Below are positions 1 through 13,310 of a stretch of 64,000 nucleotides of DNA, piece after piece. This stretch comes from Phocoena phocoena (lineage: Eukaryota; Chordata; Mammalia; Artiodactyla; Phocoenidae): positions 138,612,263-138,676,262 of the forward strand of contig NC_089221.1 in assembly GCF_963924675.1 (NCBI RefSeq), written 5' to 3'. Under the pieces are notes generated by a model that saw only the letters and a program-made list of their open reading frames with translations, did not search any database and was not told the DNA's origin. A program made the translations under genes and the position numbers. Every line of letters begins with the position of its first letter. Position 1 is the stretch's first letter.

Positions 1-280
1 TGCCAATGCAGGCGACATGGATTTGAGCCCTGGTCCGGGAAGATCCCACATGCTGCAGAGCAACTAAGCCCGTGTGCCACAACTACTAAGCCTGCGCTCT
101 GGAGCCCAGGAGCCACAACTACTGAAGCCTGCGCGCCTAGAGCCCATGCTCCACAACAAGAGAGAAGCCACTGCAATGCGAAGCCCGCCCACCGCAACGA
201 AGAGTAGCCCTCGCTCGCTGGAACTAGAGAAAGCCCCCGCACAGCAACGAAGACTCAATGCAGCCAAAAAAAAAAAAAAA
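1..280 (+). mobile_element. CHR-type SINE, long form, cut by the window start
   Basis: A tRNA-derived SINE whose head lies outside the window. Visible landmarks are the degenerate B-box area, 'gggaagatcccacatgc', and the tail module 'cgaagactcaatgcagcc' followed by A15 (266-280). That tail module marks the long CHR form, as opposed to copies ending in 'gtaccgc' plus poly-A. Several changes from the other copies suggest moderate age. The short open frames across it are incidental. Confidence 0.88.
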
Positions 281-3200
281 TTAATTACAGCTCTTTAAGG
301 AGGATGTATGTGTCTCTTCCCACGGAGGTGGAGGTAGATGAAGGTGTTTTTTCCTGTTTAGAAGACTGAGAATCTAGAGCACAGGGTCTCACACTCTGGC
401 CAGAAGAACTGATATTCTTAATAAAATCTCTGTTGTTCTACTTGACAAAATGCATTCACTCCATATCTCTATGAAAATGAATTAAACCAATTAGGAAATC
501 CAAGTAAAACAATTGATATATTAATGTTTAATAGACTACATTTCAGTGTGAGATGGCTACTCAGTTATTCACTTGCCGAATACCCTGTGGTAAAGCTTTA
601 GGAGTAGAGGAAGAAGATACAATTAATAAACCTTGCCTGTCTAAATTCATTACAGGCTAACGTTATCCTTTGCCATTTTCCCAATGACAGAACATACATA
701 GCGGGAGGTGGCTGAATTGCCTTCTGCTTCCTGTTGAATCTTCCTTTAAGAATGTGAACCTTTAATCAGAAGTGACATGTTGCTGACCCAATGTTACATA
801 TGGGAGGTGTACAGACATATGAAATCAAGGGCTGCCCCCTCACACCAAAAGACAAACAGCTATTTTTAGATGGGTCAACTACTACCAGAAGAGTAAGAAA
901 GTCACACCTTCCATAAGAACTGTCCTAATAATCAGCATCAGTACATCTCCTGAGCCATTTATTTAGCTAATGACACCACAAGTTACAACAGCACAAATAT
1001 AAGATTACAAATTGTGTTGCAAAAAGCTTTGCCTGTTTGTCACTAAAATATTAAGTAAATTTGAAATAGTAGTCCTGCATTTTATAGCAATAACTACATA
1101 TTTCACCTTATGTCAAAGCCAGAAACCATATCCTATATTGGATAAAGGAATATATCCTAAATATGTCTTATAATGGTTAAATAATGATGGTGAGCAGAGT
1201 TTTATTGACATGGCAAACATGTTTATGGTGCACTCATGGTTAAATAAGAAAATAAGATCAGAAAATTCCATGTATAATGTGAATCTGTTTTAGGACAAAT
1301 TACCTATATGCTTTATTACTAGAAAAATATCTGGAAGAGTATAAAGCAAGATGCAGGTGTGATAGGATTAAGGGTAGCTATATTTTCATAACTTAACTGT
1401 ATTTTCTAAATGTTTAAAAATAATTATGTAACATCTCATAAGAGGAAATGGGTTTTGTTTTCATGTTTTTGTTGAACAATTTAGTAATGTGCTAAAATGC
1501 TTATGATATAATGTTAATGACTTAGCATATACAGTCCAATTGGGATTCAGATTCCAAATTTTCATAAAAAATATACATTTTTACATTCACAAAAGGGTGC
1601 CATCAGTTGATAATTCAGGTTTTCTTATATACCTGAATGCACTGATTTTGTTTTTGCCTTCTTAATTAATCAGAAGATTTTTTTCAAGAAGGTAACTACA
1701 ATTGCTAAAGCACTGCAATATCACGTTAAATACTGCTGTATGCATAATGAGGTAGAAGTCCTAGATTAGCAAAATCACAGGTATTGAGATTTTGGGAGTG
1801 ATAATAAAATTTAGAAATAATTTAAATGAATAATTATAAGAACTACTAAATGTAAGATTAGAATGCAGCTCTCCTAATTCTCTGATCAGTGTAGTTATCA
1901 CTAGCTTTCTGAAATCTAATAATTATCTCCTACTTTAAGTAAATAACAGTCTAAATTATACCTATGTAACATTCTTTATGATGCCATGTCAACACCAGAT
2001 TAAACCTGATTTTTATTGGCTAGTGCTTTAGATGAATTCATCGGCAGAAATCCTATACTTTCTATGACATTTTTCCTTGAAGTGTTCTGAAAATAATTTG
2101 ATTGGGCCAATTTTATTTTGGAATAAAATACAGATAATCTGTTTGGAATATGTGCTTTATAAATTGCTAGGAATTCTTCTGCCTAGTCAATAAGAAGTCT
2201 GTTGTCACCACTTCTACAGCTGGGTTCATCCCAAGAAAATATTCTTCCCTACCTCCACTTATATCTCCTAACAGAAATATCTAAATAGTATCATAAAAGA
2301 AAGCAGGTATTTTATTTTACGATCATATTGGTATAACTGAGTTATCAACTAGCCAAGAGTGAAGGTAAGAATCTATATTTAAGGATTTTATTGCTCTTTA
2401 GCCACAAACTATAAACTTAGACTTGAAAAACAACATTATTCATCACTTTTCTTAATTATTCCTGCAGATCTTTAAACAAGGTTGAGAAAATAGATGCACG
2501 ATAAGACGTGATGAGAATAAGAGGAAAGGCCTGGTTTAAGAGAAACTATATAATGCTTGATTAAACGAAAATTACTGAGTGCATGCTACAAATGAGGTAC
2601 TGGGTTTGGGGCTACAGGGCAGCTTCTAAAGGCTGTCATGGCCACTTGGGTCTCAAGCCAGGCATCTAGTTTCCTTCCTCTTCGTCTCAGCTTGCCAGTG
2701 CAATGGCTGGAGATAATTGGCTCCACTGCAGGTTTCAATCCTCTTAGTATTTTAGTAGTCCCCTTTTTCATTTTAGACATGCCTGACCGAGACCTTTCCC
2801 ATTCTCTTCAACAGACGTGCTCACTCGTGCTCCTCTTGTCCTTTTTGTTCTAGACAAAGGAGTATCTTTACAGAATCATGAAAAGATACCTGGGGTAAAA
2901 TTCTACAATATAAAATCACTGCCTTGGTATCTAAACGTTTCTCTGTTCCAGCCTTCTGTTTATTAATCATATGTCCCCAGCATCCATCTATTTATCAAAT
3001 ATTAAGTAACACTGCACACTTACTATCTACCAATTACTATGCCACTCGAAATACATAATTTCACTTTCCAGTCTGATGTCAGATTATAAATTTTTTTACA
3101 TTCACTGATCTCATTTGATTCAGAAGATGACTGGGTTGTTAACATGACATTATCTAATTGATCTCCCCCCCTTTTTATATATGAGGAAATTAAAACCTGA

Positions 3201-3975
3201 AAAAGATGCTTAAGGTTCAACAAGAGGTCAGTGACAAAAGTCCAAACAAAAATACAAGTTCCATTATCATAATACTTTGTTAAGGAAGTTGGTTGCATTG
3301 CCCAATTGTGTCCATTCATCTCTTTGCACAGCATCGGAAACTCTATCCTTCTAAAATGATTATCAACCTGAAAAGTAATGGAATAACTGAGAGTAAGCTG
3401 CTAATCCGTGTTTTTGGCAATGGGGAAACAAAAATCCAATCAGAATGAAAACTGTTAAAACCTAGCCTATAACAGCAATAACTTAAACATTTCCCATATT
3501 TCTAAATCTCAATCTCCATTTTCTGAACTTCCCAAGTTCATTTTCTGAACTACCTTAATGCAAGTCTGTCAATTAGCTGAGTGCTAGCCTTAAAACTCAT
3601 GCTATCCAAACACACTGTTTCAGCATGAGTCGACTCACAGCTCCTGCCGTACAGTCAAAAGCAATGGGTACAGCCTTGCAGGAGGATGATTTCACAAGGA
3701 GGTTATTTGAGCTTTAAGTGTAGAGCTATGACCATTCCTCCCTGGGTTATGGCTTAGCCTGGTTGTCTGTGGTCATGGATCCCACCCACTAAGTATGCAT
3801 CCTCTGAGATGAGATGACCTCGTTTTCAGACACAGCTACTAAAAGTACATGTCACATACAGGTAATTCTCTACCTCTAAGAGATCAGAAATACCATTCTT
3901 TGGCTTCAGACTTTTAAATCTTGAGTGCTATTTCTTAGATAATAGAACCAGAGATTCCTAGGCCATTTTTTCTTT
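281..3975. other. Intronic sequence, nothing recognised
   Basis: AT-rich sequence with frequent stops in all frames. The longest open frame is 103 codons on the minus strand (3023-3334), with no recognisable domain and no splice context. I see no RNA gene, exon or transposon here that I can name. Confidence 0.6.
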
Positions 3976-4110
3976 TCCAAATTTTATCATGGAAATTTTC
4001 AAACATACAGACAAGTTGAAAGAAGAGCATGACATACACCTATGTACCCACCATGAAATTCAACAAGCGTTAATATTTTGCATACTACTTTATCTTTAAT
4101 ATGTTTTAAT
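3976..4110. repeat. Ancient L1 3'-UTR-like fragment
   Basis: The run 'caaacatacagacaagttga' followed by 'tatgtacccaccatg' and 'ttcaacaagcgttaat' resembles a motif order common in old mammalian L1 3' UTRs. It is heavily diverged. Orientation and exact borders cannot be settled by eye. Confidence 0.45.
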
Positions 4111-4576
4111 ACCTAAAACTTTCACTAAGAAAACTCTACAAAAGAGGCTTACTCAGATTCTCTGAATGACTTCCCCTCCAGCCCCCTCATCCCTGCCAAT
4201 CTTTGTGCATCTCAACAGAAGAAGCATTTAAGTCCTTAAAGGATTTTACCTTGAACATGCATGATATTCGGCCCAGAGGACTTGTTCTACCTAATTTATT
4301 GGTCACTGTCTTATATTTAAAGTCTTCCTTGAACCAGCTTTCTATGTCTAGGTCTTCATGATTGCTTTTCAGTTCTCCTTATTCCGACTGATGAACCTTG
4401 CCCGTACCAAGTTCTTTGCAATGATCGTGTCTGTGCCCCAGATTCCACACAGCAAAAATCATCCCTTAGTAAACTGGGAATGGTGTGACTCTCAGAACCT
4501 AAAGATGCATCTTCCATAGATGACTGAGGACTGCTGTTCTCTAGGGCTTTATTCTCTCAATCAAAAACAAAGTCTG

Positions 4577-4768
4577 GGGCTTCCCTGGTGGCGCAGTGGT
4601 TGAGAGTCCGCCTGCCGATGCAGGGGACACGGGTTCGTGCCCCGGTCCGGGAAGATCCCACATGCTGTGGAGCGGCTGGGCCCGTGAGCCATGGCCGCTA
4701 AGCCTGCGCGTCCGGAGTCTGTGCTCCGCAACGGGAGAGGCCACAACAGTGAGAGGCCCACGTACCGC

Positions 4769-4796
<28 letters not shown>
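4577..4796 (+). mobile_element. CHR-type SINE, short form
   Basis: A complete copy from 'gggcttccctggtggcgcag' to 'gtaccgc' plus a long A tail (about 4769-4796). The B-box-like 'gggttcgtgccc' reflects its tRNA origin. The 5' flank 'aaagtctg' (4569-4576) is repeated immediately after the A tail ('aaagtctg', about 4794-4801), giving a short target-site duplication. Low divergence and a pure poly-A tail suggest a fairly young insertion. Confidence 0.93.
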
Positions 4797-4801
<5 letters not shown>

Positions 4802-6689
4802 TATCTGTGGATCTAATGCAAGCTGTTTCTATATCACTTTTCTTTACCTTCTTTTTTTTCCCTTGCACGCTCTCAGGTGATTTCTACTATTCTTTATTTC
4901 CATTTGCCAGTACGTAAGGAGTAGGACAGAATGATAATGAAGAGCAACATCTTTGTATTCAAACTATTATACTTTCCGGTGCCGTAGCTGTGTAACTTGG
5001 TACACAAGTTCCTTAATTTCTTCATGTAAGACAGAAAAACAAACCAACCAACCAATAGCGCCCAGTTTGTAGGAATAAAGTCAATTTTAAATGAGATAAT
5101 ATAAGCAATGCTCTGGCACAGTGACACGTACAGGCTAAGTCCTTTAATGCGTACTAACTACTAATATTAATACTATTACTATTCTAAACGCTGTTTGAAT
5201 GCAGCCACTATTGAACATAGAAACAAAATAAATTTGTTAGCAGACCATCAGTAACAGAGAATGACTGGGGTAGGAGAGTGGGTAAGTAGGAGAAGGAACT
5301 AAGTAGATCTGAATCAATCCAGCAGCAGCAATTTTAATTGAATTCCTTTTACTTTTTATTGCAAATGAAACTTCTGCTGTTGAAAAGGAATATCTGGCTT
5401 GCACTAAATTTCAGCTGTGAAATAAACTGTTCTATTTATCAGTAAAAACTGGAATGGGATATTTACAAATTTCCTGAAAAACCTCTTATCAATTTCAAAC
5501 TCAGGATTAACTACACATCTGAGAGAACAATCACAATCCATGAGTCTTCCTCCAGGAGTGTTAATTTTATGCACGTCAGATGTGTTCAGGAACCTGCACA
5601 TTTTGCCATTAGCCCTTATTGGAAGTGGGGCTGAGAGGGTGATAATTTACAGTAATAGTGTCCAGTTGGTCTTAATGACAAGAATGAACAGCCACCACCT
5701 GTTTTTGTCTGATTATTGGCTTAATGATTAGAAGCCATATTTATCATCTACATTGGCCCTCTCTTGTCCCTCTCAAAGACTTGATTGTTGATTTTTTCCC
5801 ACCCATCCAACTTTGCATATGTACATTCAGAATTCATTGACAATCTTTATTTACTGAGTTTATTTACAGTGTAGGTGCTTTGTCAGTGCTAGGTATAACA
5901 AAGAGAACACAACTGGTTCTCTGGTCTAAATGTGGGTATCACCAAAAAAAGGAAAACACAATGTAATGTCTACATGATTGCTGTGAAGATTTGATGGGAA
6001 AAATGTATCCAGCACTGGGTCTGATGCTTAGCCAAGACTTGCTACTTCCCAGGCCTCTTCCCGCTCACTCCCTGCCAAATGAGTAACTTATTATTTCTGT
6101 GCTTCTCTCTGCCTTCTTCAGGATTCTGACTTCTTTCTGTGCTTAACTCTTAAAACGTGTGAACTACAACCTCTTTGCATTCCTCCACTGCCCATGTGGT
6201 CCCCATCTCATCAAGGTCTTTGTGATACCATATTTTCATTGCAGCCACTATTGAACATATAGACACAAGCAATAAACTGTAGTGGATTCCAAGCAATAAG
6301 TTTAGCACAATGTATCTGCTAAGATAATTCTTTCCATAAGTACTTTCAAATTCCACCACATTGGTGGAGTCTTTGCAGACACTGCCAGTCAACTTATTTT
6401 ATCTTTCCGCTATTTCTCTTTTTCCCTAAGGCCTGTATGTGAGCAGTGCCTGTATCCAATTCATCTCTTTACTTCCAATGGCTGACACAGCGTACAAACA
6501 TGCTCTCTCTTGGCCTCAGTCTCTCCCTCCCTTGACAAACAAATGCCATTTTCTCTACAAACAGGATAAACAAACAAAGAAGCTAGCTTATAAGGATCTA
6601 AGGCAATGCACCAGTCAGGAACGATGAACACAGCAGATAATGAAAATTAGATATAACAGATAAGAAAAGTGTGGGAGTGAGAGGCAACC
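4797..6689. other. Intronic sequence with one 20-bp direct repeat
   Basis: No gene recognised. The sequence 'tgcagccactattgaacata' occurs at 5200-5219 and again, perfectly, at 6240-6259. The block near 5860-5960 ('tttactgagtttatttac...gtcagtgctagg') faintly resembles an old dispersed repeat but cannot be named. Confidence 0.5.
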
Positions 6690-6935
6690 TACGGTAATGG
6701 TTAGGAGCTCTAGCTCTCAACTTAGAACAGGACTCAGATCCCATCTTCACTGCTAACTTTCTCTGTGATCTTAGACAAGTTACACCAGCCTTCATTTGAA
6801 ATAAAGATCATAACAGTTTTAACTTATGAGGTTGTTATAAGTTATTGTAACTGTAATAATACATGGAGTGCACTCACTAATGTCTGACCCCTAACAAGTG
6901 TTCAATAAATGAATAATATTATTATCATTATTATG
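6690..6935 (+). repeat. MIR SINE fragment
   Basis: The order of motifs fits a MIR: a head near 'ggttaggagctctagctct', a core at 'tgtgatcttagacaagtta', then a stretch ending 'aacaagtgttcaataaatg'. It is strongly diverged, as expected for this ancient mammalian family. Confidence 0.75.
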
Positions 6936-8312
<1,377 letters not shown>

Positions 8313-8424
8313 ATTTTGTACATAAATGGACTTGGGAGACAGGCAAACACTTCAGTATTCACAAGAAAATATACACAACCAAATACCAAAAACATATACT
8401 ATTCGCATATAGGCAAATATTAAT

Positions 8425-8760
8425 TTACTAAACCCATTCTTACTGAGCCCATACTATGTGTCGGGCACCACAGTATATACAGAAGTGAAGAGAGCATATC
8501 CTTGTGAAATTTATCATACATCATTCAGGAAGAAAGATGGTAAGAAATAATTATTTAATAATTAATTTGTCTTAAAGTACGGTACCCAGGATTGTTTTAG
8601 GTGGAACATAAATACAATTGTAAAAAGTGGTTAATTTATTACAGTAGTAATTATAAGAGTTTATAATGAGAGTCTCAATCTGTCTGATCAAAGTGAGTTT
8701 CCTAGGGGAGGTGACATTTATACTGAGACTAATGTAGCTTCCCACCTATCTAATAAATAT
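8425..8760. repeat. Ancient dispersed repeat, family not named
   Basis: The phrases 'ttactgagcccatactatgtg', 'tcgggcaccacagtatataca' and, later, 'gaggtgacatttatactgag' follow the order of a common old mammalian repeat seen also, more weakly, near 48175-48260. MIR or L3-like origin is possible. Confidence 0.4.
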
Positions 8761-10580
8761 TAGCTCAGTTAGTATTTCACGAGAATTTTTGGGATTCTGG
8801 ATCATCAGGCTAGGCTCTTTCGTTTTGAGAAACTGTGCGTTGTTATAAAGGGAGCACTGGTCTTGGAGTCCCAGGCTCCAGCATTTTCCAGCTATTTCTA
8901 GGAGTAAATTTACATAACTTCTTTTCACTTCAGTTCCTTAACTATAACTGGGCTTTTAATATATCCCTGATCTATCAGAAGATTACTATGACAATTAAAT
9001 ATATAACTCAAATGCAATCTGTAAACTACAAAAAGCTATAAATTATGAACAAACTATTTACATACATATTGTGACATGTTCTCTCCATTAGAGGCCTTAC
9101 GGGTACAATGTAATTGCTCTTTCACCCTCATTTGAATGACTAAAGGAAGGACCAAATATTCATTTGAAAAGGATAATTACCATTCTATTTTAATATCAGT
9201 TCACAATGCCCTACTTGAGGGCTTTAAAAAAAAACAAAACTAGAATTATGTATTAATCATCTCTGCAACCTGAGAGCCAGCACAGTCCTAGGGCATAAAT
9301 AATGAATGAATGGATATCCAATATGGTATGCCTATTGGATTTCTGCACATACTTGCCTACTTTTGTGGATAAAATACACACTTCAATCGCTGTGAAGTCC
9401 CTGAGTTTTTCCAACCCTTGCTGAGATTTATACATCTTAATTTGGCTATGCAATTTTAAAATACGATTTGCAAAATATTACCTGCTAAAAACATTAAATA
9501 GCTTCATAGGAAAAGTATAATCCTCCGGCAAAAAATTTAAATATTTTCTCTGGTTTCACAAATATACAAATTTTTATCTCATTCAGAAGTCAGTGTAGAG
9601 CTGACTTCTGAATGAGAAGCACAGAATCAAACTTCTATTCTAACAGAAGAATATTAATATCCTAAAGGTATATCAAATAATTGTAGGTGAAATTTACTTG
9701 AGTGGATTACTTTAGTCAGTGCTCTGGACTGTTCTAGCACACTCTGCTTTATTAAAGAATTAGTCTGAGGATCTCTAGCATAACATCCTGATTTATAATA
9801 AAAGCTAACTTGAAGACTTATGAATTATATAACGAGAGAACAGAAAATGGATCAGATACATTTTTTACATGTCTCTATGTTGCAAACGGCCTAAAAACTT
9901 GGCCATAAATAAAATAGGCAATTTATATTGTGCTTGAGAGAACACACTTAGTGATTTCCGATTCTTGGAGATAAAATGGGAAATTCGATTATTATCTCTA
10001 TTAGAAGATGAAGCTACATCCACTCTCTTAAGAGTTAGGGGAGATAACACAGTTTGGAAGGTGCTGGAGTTTATCAGTCAGCTGAGATGTGTTTGGACAC
10101 AGGAAATTGTATTTTCTTTTGGGCTAAATAAATGGTAATATTGTGAGATCCAGAGTCATATGCTAACTCCTGTTATTTGTCAGCAAGGCAGTGCCTGCTA
10201 AGAAATGCTCCGAGACAGACCCTGGTGATTCTGCTAACTGTCACATCAATTTTCATTTCTTTTATTTTTAAATGACACACCATGACACTGTCAAGAAAGG
10301 AAGAGGTTGCTGAATCGAAATAAATGTTACTGGACATAAAAGGAAACAATGGTTCTGTGTTCTACTCTCTCTCCCAGACCCTCATGACCCCAGGATAAAT
10401 GCTTTGAACTTTTATGTAGAAAACATCTTTTACACCCATCCAACAAGCCTGCCTTCAGGAAGCTGTGTCACTGTTGGTTTATTCAAACTGAAAAAAAAGC
10501 AAGTAAACAACTTCTGGGTGCTTACATGGCATCACCATGTAAGAAGCAGTTAGATAATCAAAACTAAAACCAATTGACTT
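8761..10580. other. Intronic sequence with one strong hairpin
   Basis: No exon, RNA gene or named repeat recognised apart from the inverted repeat at 9577-9617. Open frames are all 68 codons or shorter and carry no domain. Confidence 0.55.
9577..9617. repeat. Perfect 17-bp inverted repeat with a 7-nt loop
   Basis: The left arm 'tctcattcagaagtcag' (9577-9593) and right arm 'ctgacttctgaatgaga' (9601-9617) are exact reverse complements around 'tgtagag'. Either strand could fold to an uninterrupted 17-bp stem. It is shorter than a usual miRNA precursor and no flanking stem extension was found. Confidence 0.9.
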
Positions 10581-10584
10581 TCAA

Positions 10585-11965
10585 TGCTGAGCAAGATGGA
10601 GTAAGCCTACTACAGGCTCTCTCTCCTGCTAATCACAACTAACCATCCTGGAAAGAATAAAAAAGCCACTATCTCAGGACTGTGAAAAGTGAAAACTAAT
10701 AGGCAGATTGGCAGAAAATCAAAATGTGAGGAAAACCCATTACAATAGTGAGCTTATTTATTTTTTCTGCCTCTTTTATCTTCTTAAAGTAACACACACT
10801 CACACAAACACAGCCAAAAGCAAAAATAAATGGAGAGATACACCAAGTTCCTGGATTTGAAAAGTGAGTGTTGTTAAGATGTCAATTCTCAAATTGATCT
10901 GCAGATAAAGTTTTAAAATTTAATCCCCATCAATACCCAAGCAGGATTTTTGTAGATATGAACAAGCTGATCCTCAAGTTTATACGGCAAGCAAAGGAAC
11001 GAGAATAAACAAAACAATTTAGAAAGGGAAGAACAAAACTGGAGGATTCACACTACCTAATTTCAAGACTCACTCGGAAACTACATTAAGACAATATGAT
11101 AGTATAGTATTGATAGAAACATAGATCAATAAAATAGTAGAATCTAAAAATAAACCCACACAAATATGCTCAAAGGTTTCTGACAAAGGTAGAAAGGTAG
11201 TAGATTTGAGAAAGCATAATATATTCAGCAAATAGTGTGAATCAACCGGAGCGTGCAAATGTAAATAAATAAGCAAACAAGTAAGCAAGATAGATGTCTA
11301 AGTTAGTGTGAGATCCACATATTCACTATTGTATATGTGAAAATTGTAAATGTGACGCTCCCACATCCCAAAGGTAGGTGGTCTCCAAACTTTAAAATTG
11401 TACACAAGTAAATATGTTGAACAAGGCCCCCAAAATAAAACAAAACAAAAACACAACTGACCATTTCAAGTGCTGATGATGATGCAGAGCAACTAAAACT
11501 CTTACACATTGCAGGTGGGAATACAAATAATCAGCCACTTGGAAAACAGCTGGACAACCTCTTACAAAGTTAACATACATTTGACATACAACCTAGCAGT
11601 CCCACTCCTGTGTGCAAATGTTCAGAGCAGCTCCTGATACATGCAACATCATCAATGATTTTCAAAGAAAGTTAAGTCGAAGAAGGCAGATTCCAAAGAA
11701 TACATAGTATATGATTCCATTTATATGAAATTTCGGAAAACGTAAAACTATAGGAACAAAGAACAGATGAGTGCTTCTCTGGTATTTGAGGTGCTGGAGT
11801 GCTTGACTACAAAGGGACAGCATGAGGAATGATTTTGGGTAGCAGAACTGCTCTGCATCTAAACTGTAGTGGTGGTTACACAACTCTAGGCATTAGTTAA
11901 CTCATAGGACTATACACCAAAATGAGTGCATTTTTCTGTACGTAAATTTAAAAAAGAAATTAAAA
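10585..11965 (+). mobile_element. Ancient L1 fragment (composite of 5' and 3' parts)
   Basis: The first ~170 bp ('agatggagtaagcctactac', 'catcctggaaagaataaaa') resemble an old L1 5' end. From about 10865 ('caattctcaaattgatctgc...caatcc'-type text) through 'caggtgggaatacaaataa' (11513) and 'gtgcatttttctgtacgtaa' (11928-11947) the text follows the 3' third of L1 ORF2 and the 3' UTR. No open frame survives. The middle of the element is missing, either by deletion or because two fragments lie side by side. Confidence 0.7.
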
Positions 11966-12254
11966 AACTGCTTAAACAAAACGAACAAACAAACAAAAAA
12001 CCCATGATCTCTAAGGTCAGATACCCCCAGGTTCTTACCCCGGTACTTTCATGTCCATCTGTCATAACCTCGGTTGAGGTGAATGAGTCTCTGTTTCCAA
12101 CTCAAAAGAAGAAACTGAAGCTAATGAACTTAGGAATTGGGGAAAACAAGAGCTGCTTTGACACCTGGAGCGGGGTGGAGTACAGCGATGCTACAAAATA
12201 AGTCATCTCCATGCATACCAGGGGCCACATGGCCCCATCAGGATGCACTAATAA

Positions 12255-12370
12255 GATTACCACTAAATGGTCATAGTTTCACAATTCCCCATGTGTACAA
12301 TGAGGCAGTTGGACTAGGTAGTTTCCAACTCCACCCCTAGGAATAAAACAATTCCATTCTAAGAAATGCT
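12255..12370 (+). repeat. Possible MIR 3' fragment
   Basis: 'tgtacaatgaggcagttgga' followed by 'ctaggtagtttccaactcca' matches the typical MIR wording for its 3' half. It is short and diverged. Confidence 0.4.
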
Positions 12371-12724
12371 TTGCCACCCCTGTGTTCAAATGCATCTCGC
12401 CATTTCAAAATCTTCTAAACATCTAAAGTACTTTCATAACTGTTTCTTGCTGTCTTTGTAATTCATTCCTAATACCAAGATTCAAACTCTTCCTGTTACT
12501 TTGGTTTAGTGTTCTACAAAATATATGGTATGAAATAATTTGTGTATGTGTTTATTATCTTTTTTAACTTTATTATTTTGTGAACTTCCTATTCTTGCTC
12601 TATGAACACTTTTCTGTTTACCTCCTGTTACTGTATATTTGATAGGTGGATATCAATCTACATAAAACATTTTATTATTTTGCTGTTTCCTTTTAAAGTC
12701 ATTCTTATAATTAGTTTAACTTTA

Positions 12725-13310
12725 TAGTTTAAAACAAACAAAAAAAATATCAATAGTTCAGAGGGCTTCTGTATACTTTTCACACAGCCTCCTCTAAGAT
12801 TAACCTTTTGCATAATTATAGAATATCAAACTAGGATATTAACATTAATATAATACTACTTACTAGACTACAGACCTTATTAGAATATCACCTGTTTATT
12901 CACTAATGTTCTTTTCCTGTTCCAGGATCCAGTCCAAGATCCCACCATGTATTTAGTTTTTCTGTTCCTTAGCATCTGTCAATCTGTGAGAGTTCCTCAA
13001 TCTTTCCTTGTCTTTGATGATGTAATGCTTTCGAAGAGTACTGCTCAGTTATCTTGTTGAATGTCTCTCAATGTGAGCCTGTCTGATGTGTTTATGATGA
13101 GACTGAGTTTATACAGTTTTGGCCAGAATATCACCAAAGAAACACTGTATCCATCATATAACGGGTACATGATGTCAATATGTCTTATTACTGGTGAGGA
13201 TATTAATCTTGAACAGTTGGTTAATGTAGTACCTGCTCCGTTTCTCCACTGTGAAGTTACTATTTTCCCTTGTAATTGATACATATCTTGGGGTATGTAC
13301 TTTAGAACTA
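12725..13310. repeat. Ancient L1 3'-UTR-like sequence
   Basis: Motifs 'ttctgtatacttttcacaca', 'ttccaggatccagtccaaga', 'tctgatgtgtttatgatgag' and 'tttctccactgtgaagttac' occur in the order known from old L1 3' UTRs. A 79-codon minus-strand frame and a 72-codon plus-strand frame overlap here and are treated as chance. Confidence 0.5.

Noticed and set aside
1..280. SINE considered as a functional tRNA gene
   Set aside because: The tRNA-like head is missing or degenerate, cannot form a cloverleaf, and the element has the full CHR tail and poly-A.
1081..1140. 'agaaaccatatc' considered as part of the preceding GABRB2 exon (antisense of ...DMVSE)
   Set aside because: It lies on the wrong side of the 221-bp exon for that exon order and the surrounding bases do not encode the expected residues.
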